Positions 42,728-51,827 are shown, counted from the stretch's first letter. The stretch: DNA of 64,000 bases from Bacillota bacterium (GCA_021324295.1 JAJPJJ010000126.1:62001-126000); one strand, 5' to 3'. Numbers and translations are program-made. The notes: generated by a model from the sequence alone, not told the origin.

Positions 42728-42753
42728 GGCGCCGGGCCGATCGGCCCGGCGCC
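42728..42753 (-). terminator. Terminator palindrome of cspA
   Basis: A perfect 26-base palindrome with 13-base arms (GGCGCCGGGCCGA and its complement) starts 41 bases past the cspA stop. On the minus strand it is followed by ATTCATTGT, a weak T-rich tail. The position suits termination of cspA before the toxin operon. Confidence 0.6.
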
Positions 42754-42793
42754 CTCGAAACCGGCTATGGGCTACAGGTATGAGTCGTTCGTC

Positions 42794-42997
42794 CTACCCT
42801 ACTACCCTCACGTTCTGAGCCTGCGGACCCTTCTGTCCCTGGGTGATCTCGAACTCGACGATTTGCCCTTCCTCGAGGTTGCGGAATCCCTCGCCGGCGA
42901 TGCCGGTATAATGAACAAACACGTCCTTGCCTTCCTCCGGGGTAATGAATCCGTAGCCCTTCTCCCGGTTGAACCACTTCACCGTACCCTTCGGCAT
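42794..42997 (-). CDS. cspA: Cold-shock protein, CspA family
   Basis: A 67-residue single cold-shock domain. Both RNA-binding motifs are present: KGYGFITP (RNP1) and DVFVHYTGI (RNP2), after the standard [14 protein letters not shown] opening. It binds single-stranded nucleic acid and melts mRNA structure in the cytoplasm. The ATG at 42997 follows GGAGGAAGGAAG. Monocistronic, ended by the palindrome at 42728-42753; the gene is too short for many gene callers but unmistakable. Confidence 0.97.
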   Translation of the reverse strand: MPKGTVKWFNREKGYGFITPEEGKDVFVHYTGIAGEGFRNLEEGQIVEFEITQGQKGPQAQNVRVVG

Positions 42998-43053
42998 ACT
43001 CTCTTCCTTCCTCCCCTGGGGCAAGCTGCCCACGTCAAGTCGTCCCCCTATTA

Positions 43054-44253
43054 CTACGGGGTCGAACCCGAATCCTGCCTGCCCCGACCCCCGCCCCCGG
43101 GGCCCCCGGGAGGCCTGCCGGGCGTCCCGGCGCGCGGCGTCCTGGTCGCAACGGGCGCGGGGTCCTCGTCTCCGGGCTGTGAGCCCGGATCGCCTGGATC
43201 CCAGGTCTCCCAGCCCGCGGGCAGACGGTCGTTGGCTACGAGCTCGGCTATCGCGTCGCCGACGAGCGGCGCGAGCGTCACCGCATGGGCCGCTACCGCC
43301 GCATAGACCCCGTCCTCCACCCGGCCGACGACCAGCGGACGCCCCGCGGGGAGGAGCCGCACCCCGGCGATCGCGCGGATCACGCGCGCTTCGCTCACCG
43401 ATGGCACCGTGGCGACCGCGCTGCGGGCGAGCTGTTCCATCTCCTCGGGAGACACCCCCGGGCCTGCTCCCGTATCGCCGGCGTCCGACTCGATGACCAC
43501 TTCCCCGGTGAGCTGCTGCCACGCTCGCGCGAGCACGTGTCGCAACAGGGGAGGATGCTTCCCCGTGACCAGCACGAGCCGACGGATCCGGCGGAGGGGC
43601 AGCACAACGCCGAGCTGGCGGCCGACGTCGGCCACGCCGTGCCCGGAGGCGAGCACGAGGCGCCGGACCTGCGTCTCTCCGCGGGCGGTCCGCACAAGGA
43701 AGCCGCCGCCGCGGGGCTCCACCACGAAGTGCCGGCAGTAGAGGACCAGCCCGCTCCCGAGCCGTCGCGAGGTCGAGAGGAGCCGCCGGATCAGGAGGAA
43801 CGGGTTGACGGACCCATCGTGAGGCGAGTAGACGGCGCCCAACACCGCAGGCGAGAGCGCCGGCTCCCGCCGCAGGGCCTCCTCACGCGAGAGCCAGCGC
43901 ACCGGCAGGCCCATCGCCGCGTGGCGTTCGACCACCTGCGAGCCGGCCGCGACCTGGTCCTCCGTCAAGGCCGGGGCGAGCCCGCCGGCCCTGAGGTACT
44001 CGACCGGACCGATCTCCTCCTGGAGGGCGGGGAAGCGGTCGGCGCCGCGCCGGCACAGCGCTGCGTACTGGGCCGGGGCGTCCACGTGCGCGCGCACCGG
44101 CGCGGAGATCGTATCGGGCGCCTCGCCCCCAACCCCGCTCTCGTCGAGCACCACGCTCGCAATCCGCCGCTTGGCCAGAGCGTAGGCGATCGCGGACCCC
44201 AGGATGCCAGCGCCGACGATCCCGACCTCGTATCCGCCCGGCCGATCAGGCAT
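43054..44253 (-). CDS. FAD-dependent oxidoreductase, DAO family (HcnC/opine-oxidase beta-like)
   Basis: A 399-residue flavoprotein with a Rossmann FAD motif at the N-terminus ([19 protein letters not shown]). The order resembles glycine/D-amino-acid/sarcosine oxidases: [34 protein letters not shown] (family hallmark) and [15 protein letters not shown] near residue 310. The last 45 residues are a Gly/Pro/Arg-rich tail. It overlaps the preceding flavoprotein gene by 8 bases. In HcnB/HcnC, opine oxidase and D-hydroxyproline dehydrogenase this subunit oxidises the amine substrate; which substrate applies here is not known. Confidence 0.9.
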   Translation of the reverse strand: MPDRPGGYEVGIVGAGILGSAIAYALAKRRIASVVLDESGVGGEAPDTISAPVRAHVDAPAQYAALCRRGADRFPALQEEIGPVEYLRAGGLAPALTEDQVAAGSQVVERHAAMGLPVRWLSREEALRREPALSPAVLGAVYSPHDGSVNPFLLIRRLLSTSRRLGSGLVLYCRHFVVEPRGGGFLVRTARGETQVRRLVLASGHGVADVGRQLGVVLPLRRIRRLVLVTGKHPPLLRHVLARAWQQLTGEVVIESDAGDTGAGPGVSPEEMEQLARSAVATVPSVSEARVIRAIAGVRLLPAGRPLVVGRVEDGVYAAVAAHAVTLAPLVGDAIAELVANDRLPAGWETWDPGDPGSQPGDEDPAPVATRTPRAGTPGRPPGGPGGGGRGRQDSGSTP

Positions 44254-45520
44254 GACCCGCTGGGGCCGGCGCGCCAGAGTGGGCGAGCGCCGAGATGGGG
44301 ACCGGCCGCACCGGCGGCGTCACCGACGGCAGCGGCAGCCGGCCGATCGGCACGCCGAGCGCGCCGCCCAGCCACCTGAGCACCGGCTCCCCGCATCGGC
44401 GCCACCGGCAGACGCCCATCCCGCAACGCGTCCATCGGGCGAGGTCGTCGGGGGCCCTCGCGTCCTCGGCCACGGCGGCCGCAAGCGCGGAGACCGTCAC
44501 GCCCTCGCAGGGACAGATCACCGTCTCGCCGGGCACGTCCAGCGTCTCCATGACGTCGAGGGGCACGGCGCCGAGCATCAGGGCCTCCCGCGCGCGCCCG
44601 GGCATCGGATACGAGGCGGCGGCCAGCCGGCGCCTGGACTCTTCGATCTTTGCCTGGGCATCGGCCAGCAGCCCGAGCGCCTGCAACGCGTAGCGCGCGG
44701 CGAGACGGCCCGTCTCGGCCGCCGCGCGGGGACTGTCCACGCCCGCTGCGTCGCCGGCGACGTAGAGCTGCGGCGTCGGACCGTGCAGCGCGAACCGCGG
44801 GTCGTAGCGCGGCACGGTCCCCCCGAGGCGCGGCTCGTAGGTACAGGGGCAGCCCGCGAGGCGCGCCAGCTCGACGAGCGGGACCCGCGGAGACTCCACG
44901 CAGAGCATCCGGCACTCGTGCACGGCGCCGTCCGTCAGCACGATGCGCTCGAGCACCTCACCGCCCTCGGCTGCGGCGAGGGCCCCGGCGTGGTGCGGGA
45001 TACCCTCCGACGCTCCGGAGGGCCGGGCGGGGCCGACGGTCGCGACGGCGACCCCTCGGTCGGCGAGGCGGGTCGCGAGCCCACCGGCCTCGGCGCCCCC
45101 GGTGACGATCACCGGGCCGGTGCCGGACCCAATGCGGCCGCCCCGGACGGCCTCCCACCCGGCTTCAACCGTCATCACCCCGTCGAGCGTCCAGCCCGGG
45201 AACGGCAGCATCGTCTCCCGGGCGCCGGTCGCGAGGATCACCGCGTCGGCGGTGACGATCTCCGTGCGGTCGCCGCGCAGCACCGCGAGCGCGCGGCCGA
45301 ACAGCCCCCAGACCGGGCTGCTGCGCCAGACGTCGACGCCACCGAGGTCGCGCATCAGCCCTTCGGTGAGGCCGCGGGCGCCGGGCACGATCATGGCGCG
45401 CCCCCCCAGTGCCGGGCGCTCCTCGATCAGCAGGGCGCGGGCTCCGGCCGCGTGCGCCTCCCCCGCCGCGGCGAGCCCGGCGGGGCCGGCCCCGACGATC
45501 GCCACCTGATACCGGCTCAT
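44246..45520 (-). CDS. NAD(P)/FAD-dependent oxidoreductase with C-terminal Fe-S cysteines (HcnB/opine-oxidase alpha-like)
   Basis: A 424-residue pyridine-nucleotide-disulfide-type flavoprotein. FAD motif YQVAIVGAGPAGLAAAGEA, second nucleotide motif VIVTGGAEAGGLATRLA and the GDAAGVDSPRAAAETGRLAA flavin motif are present. The C-terminal 90 residues contain CPCEGVTV and RCGMGVCRWRRC, a BFD-like 2Fe-2S ligand set as in HcnB/opine oxidase A subunits. ATG at 45520 overlaps the stop of the molybdenum hydroxylase gene (ATGA). It should form a complex with the DAO subunit encoded next and pass electrons from it. Confidence 0.9.
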   Translation of the reverse strand: MSRYQVAIVGAGPAGLAAAGEAHAAGARALLIEERPALGGRAMIVPGARGLTEGLMRDLGGVDVWRSSPVWGLFGRALAVLRGDRTEIVTADAVILATGARETMLPFPGWTLDGVMTVEAGWEAVRGGRIGSGTGPVIVTGGAEAGGLATRLADRGVAVATVGPARPSGASEGIPHHAGALAAAEGGEVLERIVLTDGAVHECRMLCVESPRVPLVELARLAGCPCTYEPRLGGTVPRYDPRFALHGPTPQLYVAGDAAGVDSPRAAAETGRLAARYALQALGLLADAQAKIEESRRRLAAASYPMPGRAREALMLGAVPLDVMETLDVPGETVICPCEGVTVSALAAAVAEDARAPDDLARWTRCGMGVCRWRRCGEPVLRWLGGALGVPIGRLPLPSVTPPVRPVPISALAHSGAPAPAGHA

Positions 45521-47811
45521 CCGCCGCGCTGTGCAAGCGCGCGCAGGACGACCTCGGGGGTCATCGGCAGTTGCGTCGGGCGCGCGCCGCTCGCGGCCGC
45601 GATCCCGCTGGCGACGGCCGCTGCGACCGGGACCACCGGCGGCTCGCCCACGCCCTTGGCGCCGTACGGACCTCGCTCCGACGGCACCTCGACGAGCGTC
45701 ACGCGAATCGGCGGCACGTCCCGGGGCCGGGGGACGGCGTAGTCGAGGAAGCTGCCGGTGACGAGCGTCCCCGCTTCGTCGAACTCCATCCGCTCCAGCA
45801 GCGCCCAACCGATACCCTGCGCGACGCCGCCGTGGATCTGTGCGCGCACTGCCGCGGGGTTGATCGCCCGCCCGACGTCCTGCGCGACTGCGTACTCACA
45901 CACCTGCACGTGGCCCGACTCGCGATCGACCCGCACCCGCGCCGCGTGCGCCCCGAACGCGGGGGCGCGCTGGGTGATCGCATCCGATGCCACCCCGAAG
46001 ACCGGGGGCCAGCCCGCCCCGAAGCCCGAGGTGAGGCGGGCGAGCTCGGAGACGGCCACGGCGCGGACCGGCGCACCCCTGACCTGCACCTTTCCGTCCA
46101 CGATCTCCAGATCCGCCTGCGCCGCCTCGAGCCGGGACGCGGCGATGGCCAGGAGCTGGCGGCGCGCGTCCTCTGCGGCCCGCTGCACCGCGGCGCCGAC
46201 GGTGTAGGTGATCTTGCTGCCCCCGGACATCCCGGCGGCCGGCGCGCTGTCGCTGTCCACGCCGGCGATCTGCACGCGGTCGACGGGCATGCCCATCGCC
46301 TCGGCGGCGATCTGCGCGAGGCCGGTAGCCGTCCCGCTGATGTCCACGGAGCCGACGAGGATCTGCACGGTCCCGTCGGTGTTCAGCCGGACGCACGCGC
46401 TCGCGGGCTCGAGGCCGCCGAGCCAGCCCCCGACGGCCACCCCGACGCCCTCCAGCGTCGTGTCGCGGCCTCCGCGGGCGGACGCGGCACCGACCCGGCG
46501 CGCGAGCGGGTCCTCGCGCAGGGCGAGCAGCGCCTCGCGGAGGCCGATGCGGGGCCACGGCTCGCCGGTCGGCATCGGGTCGCCTCCCTGGCACACGTTG
46601 CGGAGGCGAAACTCGATCGGGTCCAGGTCGAGTGCCCGGCTCAACTCGTCCACGATCGACTCCACCGCGAACGTCGCCTGGGGCGCGCCGGGCGCCCGGT
46701 ATGCGCCGATCGGCGGCTTATGGGTCAGGACCTCCCGCCCGCGGACATCGAGGTGCGGGATGCGATAGGCGCCGCTGAGCAGCAGGGCGGCGATGTTGAC
46801 GGGCGCCCCGGGAAGGGCGCCGGCATCGAACAAGAGCCGCGCCCGCAGCGCGGTCAGCGTCCCATCGCGGCGCGCGCCCATCGTCACCTCGATCGTCGAT
46901 CGCGGAGCCGGCGTCCCGGTCCGGAACTCGTCGGCGCGCGTGAGGACGATCCGCACGGGGCGCCGCAGCGCCCTCGCGGCCGCGGCCGCGAGGGGCTCCA
47001 GCAGCAGGATCTTCGCCCCGAACCCCCCGCCGACGGTCATCGGGACGACGCGGACGGAGGACTCCGGCAGCCCGAGGACGGCCGCGACGTGCTCGCGGAC
47101 GTAGAACAGCCCCTGGGTGGAGGTCCACAGGGTCACCCGGCGCCGCGCGGGGTCGTACTCCGCGATCGTGGCGTGGGGCTCGATGTAGGCCTGGTGCACG
47201 ATCGACGTGTGGAACCGCCGGCTGACGACGACCGCCGCGTCCCGGAGCCCCCGCTCGACGTCGCCGCGGACGAACCGCACGCGGCTCGCGACGTTGCTCG
47301 GACCGGGCTCCTCGGGCTCCTCTGCGGTGGCGAGCGCCGCGTGAAGCTGCGCCTCGGCGCTCCTGCCCGACAGGTGCGGCTGCACCGGCGGCGCGGCCGG
47401 ATCTTCTGCGTCCTCCGGGTCCACGAGGGCCGGCAGCGGCTCGTACTCGCAGGCAGCCGCGAGCCTGTCCAGGCCGTCCTGCGCCGCGGCCTCGGACTCG
47501 GCCACGACGAGCGCGACCGGCTCGCCGGCGAAGCGCACCTCGCCGCGGGCCAGCAGCGCGCGCCCTCGCTGCGCGGGCACCGCATCCCCCGGAGGGAGGT
47601 CCTCGGCGGTCAGCACGGCGACCACCCCGGGGCACGCGAGCGCCGCCGCCTTCGGCACGCGCCGGAGGCGCGCGTGCGCGTGGGGGCTCAGCAGGATACG
47701 CCCGTGCAGCAGCCCGCGCATCTCGAGGTCTGCGGCGAACTGCGCGCGCCCGGTGACCTTCTCCTCGCCGTCGACGCGGCGCAGCGAGCGTCCGATCGCA
47801 GAATTCCCCAT
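45517..47811 (-). CDS. Molybdopterin-binding large subunit, xanthine dehydrogenase/aldehyde oxidase family
   Basis: A 764-residue molybdenum hydroxylase large subunit. The N-terminal a/b hammerhead domain (SLRRVDGEEKVTGRAQFAAD) is followed by cofactor-binding domains with VGGGFGAKILLLEPLA, PPIGAYRAPGAPQATFAVE and the catalytic glutamate in YGAKGVGEPPVVPVA near the C-terminus. It hydroxylates aromatic heterocycles or aldehydes with water. The usual 2Fe-2S small subunit and FAD medium subunit are absent from the locus; two other flavoproteins follow instead. ATG at 47811 has GAGG upstream; a GTG at 47820 is possible. Confidence 0.93.
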   Translation of the reverse strand: MGNSAIGRSLRRVDGEEKVTGRAQFAADLEMRGLLHGRILLSPHAHARLRRVPKAAALACPGVVAVLTAEDLPPGDAVPAQRGRALLARGEVRFAGEPVALVVAESEAAAQDGLDRLAAACEYEPLPALVDPEDAEDPAAPPVQPHLSGRSAEAQLHAALATAEEPEEPGPSNVASRVRFVRGDVERGLRDAAVVVSRRFHTSIVHQAYIEPHATIAEYDPARRRVTLWTSTQGLFYVREHVAAVLGLPESSVRVVPMTVGGGFGAKILLLEPLAAAAARALRRPVRIVLTRADEFRTGTPAPRSTIEVTMGARRDGTLTALRARLLFDAGALPGAPVNIAALLLSGAYRIPHLDVRGREVLTHKPPIGAYRAPGAPQATFAVESIVDELSRALDLDPIEFRLRNVCQGGDPMPTGEPWPRIGLREALLALREDPLARRVGAASARGGRDTTLEGVGVAVGGWLGGLEPASACVRLNTDGTVQILVGSVDISGTATGLAQIAAEAMGMPVDRVQIAGVDSDSAPAAGMSGGSKITYTVGAAVQRAAEDARRQLLAIAASRLEAAQADLEIVDGKVQVRGAPVRAVAVSELARLTSGFGAGWPPVFGVASDAITQRAPAFGAHAARVRVDRESGHVQVCEYAVAQDVGRAINPAAVRAQIHGGVAQGIGWALLERMEFDEAGTLVTGSFLDYAVPRPRDVPPIRVTLVEVPSERGPYGAKGVGEPPVVPVAAAVASGIAAASGARPTQLPMTPEVVLRALAQRGG

Positions 47812-48126
47812 CCCAGGCACCTCGCAACCGTCACAGGTGTCGCGACGCGGCCAAACGCCTTCGGAGCTGGCGTGAACCGTCTCGGTCCAGGGGGGCCGGC
47901 TTTTGGATCCGGCCTCCGGGCCTTCTTCCGGGAGACTGTCTCCGGCTATGCTCCTACGGCTTCCAGCCGCGCCGGGACCGATCCTGCAGCCCGCTGGCAG
48001 GACCGGCCGTCGTCAACGCGAAGGGTAGCATGGCCTGGATCCGGGGCGCGGCCGCTCCACGCCGCAGCGCCGCCTCTGCTCCCCCGGCTGCGATGGCCCC
48101 AGACGATCCGGACGGGAGCCACCGTC
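47812..48126. other. Divergent intergenic region, 315 bases
   Basis: Contains the promoters of the molybdenum hydroxylase operon (-) and the LCP gene (+). I see a small hairpin (GGCCGG 47894-47899 with CCGGCC 47909-47914, loop with TTTTGG) and an imperfect one around 47981-48006. No gene is supported; no clear -10/-35 pair stands out. Confidence 0.5.
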
Positions 48127-49071
48127 GTGCCTATCCGTCGGCTCGCGCAGCGCCTTCTGCGGGGTGTCGTCGTCCTCGCCGTGCTGGCCCTCGCCGCCCT
48201 GCCGCGGCCTGCCCCCGGCCCACCGGCCGCGCAGCGCACGGCGCCCTCCGGCGCCCGGCCCGCGTCCGGGGAGCGGGCCCTGCCGAACCCTGCCGTGCCG
48301 CCGGGGGATGTCCGGTTCCTCGTGGTCGGCCTAACCCAAGACCGGCACCGCACCGACACGATCATGGTGGTGCAGTGGGACGATGCGCGGCGCGCCGCGC
48401 GGATCCTCGGCGTCCCGCGCGACATCGGGGTGACGCTCGCGGGGATCGGGACCACGAAGATCGTCCACGCGTACGCCACCGGCGGCATCGGCCGTGCCCG
48501 TGCCGCGGTCGTCAAGCTGCTGGGCATCCCGATCGCGCACTACGTCGTCTTCAGCCTTCCGGCGATGCGGCACCTCGTCGACCTCATCGGCGGCGTGCCG
48601 ATCGCGGTCGAGGAGCGGATGGTCTACACGGACCGCCAGCAGGGGCTGATCATCAACCTGAGCCCCGGACCGCAGGTCCTGGACGGCGCGCGGGCCGAAC
48701 AGTACCTGCGGTTCCGCAACGACCCGGAGGGCGACATCGGCCGCATCCGGCGGCAGCAACACTTCCTCCGCGCGGCCCTCGCCGCGGTGCGCCGCCCCGG
48801 GGTGTGGATTCGCCTCCCGCAGATCGTCGAGACGGCGCGGGGCGAGGTGGAGACCGACCTGACGGGCTCACAGATCCTGGGGTGGGCCCGGCGGGTTCAG
48901 GGTCTCGCCCCGGAGTCGATCTCCGCGTACACGATCGAGGGGCGGCCCCTCGTGCGGTGGGACGCCCTCGCGCGGATGAGGCTGGACTTCTGGCAGCCGG
49001 ATCCGGACGACCTGCGCGCAAAGGTGCGGTGGTTGCTCAGCGGCACCGTCCCGCCGGTCACCAAGCCGTAG
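48127..49071 (+). CDS. LytR-CpsA-Psr (LCP) family protein
   Basis: A 314-residue membrane-anchored protein of the family that transfers polymers from undecaprenyl carriers to peptidoglycan or the cell wall. One N-terminal helix (about 11-27), a Pro-rich linker, then the LCP domain: RTDTIMVVQWD, LGVPRDIGV, GTTKIVHAYATGG and DGARAEQYLRFRNDPEGDIGR, with conserved Asp and Arg residues expected to bind Mg-pyrophosphate; IRRQQHFLRA follows. GGGAG lies about 9 bases before the GTG at 48127. It signals a polymer-decorated wall, in keeping with the glycan genes at 58-63 kb. Confidence 0.92.
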   Translation: MPIRRLAQRLLRGVVVLAVLALAALPRPAPGPPAAQRTAPSGARPASGERALPNPAVPPGDVRFLVVGLTQDRHRTDTIMVVQWDDARRAARILGVPRDIGVTLAGIGTTKIVHAYATGGIGRARAAVVKLLGIPIAHYVVFSLPAMRHLVDLIGGVPIAVEERMVYTDRQQGLIINLSPGPQVLDGARAEQYLRFRNDPEGDIGRIRRQQHFLRAALAAVRRPGVWIRLPQIVETARGEVETDLTGSQILGWARRVQGLAPESISAYTIEGRPLVRWDALARMRLDFWQPDPDDLRAKVRWLLSGTVPPVTKP

Positions 49072-49118
49072 CCCGGCGCGATGCGGCGGTCGACCAGGCG
49101 CGGGCCTCGTCCCGGGTG

Positions 49119-49295
49119 CTACTCGGCTGCCTTCGGCTCGACGGCCGGCGTGAGGGGCGCGCCCTCGCTCATCGGCCCGGTCCCGGCTTGCTGCTCGGCC
49201 TTCCGCGCGTGCTTCCGGGCGAGCTTCGCCTCCCGCTTGGCTTTCCGCCTGAGCTCCCTCGCCCGCTTTGCAGCGTTATAGTTGGGGCGGGCCAT
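49119..49295 (-). CDS. Small basic conserved-type protein, 58 residues
   Basis: A short gene opposite the LCP gene. It starts MARPNYNAAKRARELRRKAK, and the first 35 residues are almost all Lys/Arg/Ala/Glu in a predicted single long helix; the last 20 are Pro/Ala/Glu-rich. Very similar MARPNY-K/R-rich openings occur in small uncharacterised proteins of many bacteria. GGGAG lies 9 bases before the ATG at 49295. Charge suggests RNA, DNA or ribosome binding, but no function is established. Confidence 0.8.
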   Translation of the reverse strand: MARPNYNAAKRARELRRKAKREAKLARKHARKAEQQAGTGPMSEGAPLTPAVEPKAAE

Positions 49296-49469
49296 CGGTC
49301 ACGCTCCCTTCATGGTCTGCTGCGCGTTGCTTCCATTAAAGCACCTCGCGACCGCCGTGGCCATACCGCAATGGGGCCACCCGCGGCGATTCGCGTCGCC
49401 GGAGCCGGCTCTGCCGGGGTCCCCGCCGGCGCGTTACCCCACCGATCTGCTGGCGTGGGGACGGGTGGG

Positions 49470-49886
49470 CTACGTCGGGTTCTCGTCCGACTCCGGCGTC
49501 CGGGTCCACTGCGACCCCGGCTCCGCGGGCGATAGCTCGACCGCCAGCGCGTTCCAGGACGCGGCGAGATCTGCGCCGTCCCGGAACGATTGGACGGAGA
49601 TGCTCCCGTCGGAGTTTCGCGTGACGATCACGCCGGCCGCCGACTCGAGTTGCGCCCAGGCCTCGTCATCGATCTCGTCCGGCCGCACGTCCACCGTGTC
49701 GGAGTGGACGAGGTCGCGTGCGCGATCGGCGATGTCCCGGCCGTCCCTCAGCAGCGCGGCCCACAGCTCATCGGCTACCTCCCCGAGCTCCTCGTCGGCG
49801 CCATCCTGCGCGAGGCTATAGATCAGCGTCGCGAGCGGGAGGGGAAGTGGCCGGGCATCGGGATTGACAAACCTGCTCGCCGCCAT
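49470..49886 (-). CDS. Hypothetical protein, 138 residues
   Basis: No family recognised. GGAGG lies about 8 bases before the ATG at 49886; an ATG two codons upstream is too near. The protein is acidic and soluble: a helical middle (LPLATLIYSLAQDG, ELGEVADELWAALL, DIADRARDLVHS) and a beta-like segment GVIVTRNSDGSISVQSF, then an acidic tail. Codon use and composition match the neighbours, so it is likely real. It lies downstream of the SDR gene on the same strand, 77 bases apart. Confidence 0.75.
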   Translation of the reverse strand: MAASRFVNPDARPLPLPLATLIYSLAQDGADEELGEVADELWAALLRDGRDIADRARDLVHSDTVDVRPDEIDDEAWAQLESAAGVIVTRNSDGSISVQSFRDGADLAASWNALAVELSPAEPGSQWTRTPESDENPT

Positions 49887-49963
49887 CGGCATCCCTCCTT
49901 GCCCGTCTACGGCAGCGTCTTCGGCCCGGCGACGGATGCGGCGCCGGGTCTGGCCCCGGGCAC

Positions 49964-50989
49964 TCACGCGGGCCGGTCGCGGCCGGCGCGCGAGGAGAGC
50001 CGCTGCACCGACGCCGCGGCCAGCCCCGCCGCCCCCACGCCCAGCGCGATCCATCCGCGGCGCGTCGCGGCCCACCACTGGGCGTCCCCCGGGCGCGCGC
50101 GGTCGTCGAAGTCGCCATGGGCCCCGCGGTCGCCGGGCAGGGGCTCCCACAGGTTGTCCGGGCGGTTGGGGTCGACCGGCCCGTCGGTCTGCTGGGCATC
50201 GTAGCCCCTCCGGGCCAGGTACCGGTCGAGGAGGCCCGGGACGATCTTGTTCGCGAGGAGGATCACCGCGGTCGGAAGGCCGACGTACACCTCCCGGCAC
50301 TCGTGGCGCGTGGCCCAGACGATCGCCTCCGCGGCAAGTTCCGGCTGGTAGATCGGGGGCACCGGCTGCGGCTGCCGGGGCAGCCGGGTCCTGACCCATC
50401 CGAACTGCGGCGTGTTGAGGGCCGGCAGCTGGACCATCGTCACGCGGATCCTGCTGCCGTCGTGCAGCAGCTCGCAGCGCAGCGACTCGGTGAACCCCTG
50501 GATCGCGTGCTTGGCGCCGCAGTACGCTGCCTGGAGCGGGATGCCGCGGTAGGCGAGCGCGGATCCGACCTGCACGATCGTCCCGTGATCGCGCGGGAGC
50601 ATCCGGCGGAGCGCCGCGAGCGTCCCGTGCACCGTGCCGAGGTAGGTGACCTCGGTCACCCGCCGGAACTCCTCGGGGGTTGCCTCCTTGACGGGCGAGA
50701 ACACCGAGGTCATAGCGTTGTTCACCCACACGTCGATCGGCCCGAGCGACTCCTCCACGGCCGCGGCCGCTTCCTCCACCTGCTCGGGGTCGGCCACATC
50801 GGTCGGCACGATGAGGGCCCTGCCGCCTTCGCCCTCCACCTCGCGCTGCGCCCCCTCGAGGCCGTCCCGCCCACGGGCCAGCAGGCCGATATGGGCACCC
50901 CGGCGCGCGAACGCCCGGACGGTCGCCCGGCCCACGCCCGCCGATGCTCCTGTGATCACGACCACCTGAGGGCTCTGGCTGCGGCTCAT
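49964..50989 (-). CDS. SDR-family oxidoreductase with C-terminal membrane segment
   Basis: A 341-residue short-chain dehydrogenase. The cofactor motif is VVVITGASAGVGRATVRAF (TGxxxGxG), then VNNAMTS, the serine in QVGSALAYRG and the YxxxK motif as YCGAKHA. The classical domain ends near residue 255; the extension includes a substrate-loop-like part and a hydrophobic helix (WIALGVGAAGLAAASVQRL, about 312-330), so it is probably membrane-tethered. AGGAG lies 8 bases before the ATG. The substrate is unknown. Divergent from the PPC-domain gene. Confidence 0.92.
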   Translation of the reverse strand: MSRSQSPQVVVITGASAGVGRATVRAFARRGAHIGLLARGRDGLEGAQREVEGEGGRALIVPTDVADPEQVEEAAAAVEESLGPIDVWVNNAMTSVFSPVKEATPEEFRRVTEVTYLGTVHGTLAALRRMLPRDHGTIVQVGSALAYRGIPLQAAYCGAKHAIQGFTESLRCELLHDGSRIRVTMVQLPALNTPQFGWVRTRLPRQPQPVPPIYQPELAAEAIVWATRHECREVYVGLPTAVILLANKIVPGLLDRYLARRGYDAQQTDGPVDPNRPDNLWEPLPGDRGAHGDFDDRARPGDAQWWAATRRGWIALGVGAAGLAAASVQRLSSRAGRDRPA

Positions 50990-51199
50990 CGACACGGCTC
51001 CTGTCAGGCTCGGCGCATCCGTGGAAGACGCCGGCGGCGGCCCGGCGCGGTGCACGGGAACGGAGTCTGGCTTCCCTGACAAGGGTCTCCCACAGCGCCC
51101 GGCGCGCCAAACCCGATTCCTGGCTCGCCCGGGGCGGGCCGCCGCGTTTCGGAGCGGCCCCGCGCGGGTAGACACAGTAGTACGAGGTGGAGGGCCCCG

Positions 51200-51640
51200 A
51201 TGCAGTTCCAGCGGTTCGGCACCCACTACGTCATCAAGCTGGACCCCGGCGAAGAGGTGATGGCGAGCCTGCGGAGCTTCGCTCTGCACGAGGACATCCG
51301 TGGAGCGTACTTCCTCGCCATCGGCGCGCTCAGCCGCGTGCGCCTGCGCTACTTCGACGTGGCACAGAAGCGGTACCTCGATCGCGAGCTCGACGAGCAG
51401 GTCGAGGTCGTGAGCCTCCTCGGCAGCATCGCCCGGGACGGGGGCGGCCAGCCGGTCCTCCACGTGCACGTCTCGGTCAGCGATGCGCAGACGCGCGCGC
51501 ACAACGGGCACCTGAGCGAGGCGGTGGTGCGGCCGACGCTGGAGGTGTTCCTGACGAAGCTCGACGGCGAGATCCGGCGCGAGCGGGACCCCGAGACGGG
51601 GCTCGAGCTGCTCGCGCTGCCGCAGGCGCTGCCACGCTAG
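51200..51640 (+). CDS. PPC/DUF296 domain protein
   Basis: A 146-residue single-domain protein of the plant-and-prokaryote-conserved (PPC, DUF296) family, which forms trimers. Family marks are VMASLRSFALHEDIRGAYFL and LHVHVSVSDAQTRAHNGHL, the latter with the conserved histidines. There is no AT-hook, as in other bacterial members, so DNA binding is uncertain. GGAGGG lies about 6 bases before the ATG. Transcribed in the same direction as the ThDP enzyme 187 bases downstream, with two hairpins between them. Confidence 0.9.
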   Translation: MQFQRFGTHYVIKLDPGEEVMASLRSFALHEDIRGAYFLAIGALSRVRLRYFDVAQKRYLDRELDEQVEVVSLLGSIARDGGGQPVLHVHVSVSDAQTRAHNGHLSEAVVRPTLEVFLTKLDGEIRRERDPETGLELLALPQALPR

Positions 51641-51662
51641 CGGCGTCGGTCAGGGAGGGCCA

Positions 51663-51755
51663 CGCGGGGTCTGCGCGTCGCTTCCTATCGGAGGAACGGA
51701 GTCGAACGCGCGCTCGGGGCAGACCCCCGCGGGCCCCTCGCCGGACCGACGAGGG
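51663..51755 (+). ncRNA. Structured RNA region before the ThDP enzyme gene
   Basis: Nested pairing on the plus strand: outer stem 51663-51674 with 51719-51731 (12 bp, one bulged C), middle stem GCGT/ACGC (51675-51678 with 51706-51709), inner hairpin TTCCT/AGGAA (51682-51686 with 51692-51696). A second hairpin CCCTCG/CGAGGG follows (51735-51740, 51750-51755). It ends about 70 bases before the ATG at 51828. It could terminate the upstream gene or be a regulatory leader; it does not match a riboswitch I know. Confidence 0.4.
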
Positions 51756-51827
51756 ACCGCGCCGGCACGCCGAACCGGGTGCGCATGATCCCGCAGCTCG
51801 GCCCGATCGGCCGGGAGGAGGACGCTC

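Noticed and set aside
42668..43306. 212-codon plus-strand frame over cspA
   Set aside because: Antisense to cspA, whose 67-residue product has both RNP motifs and a good ribosome binding site.
48030..49535. 501-codon plus-strand frame across the LCP gene and beyond
   Set aside because: Different frame from the LCP protein, which has clear family motifs; the extension beyond 49071 lies opposite the 58-residue protein gene.
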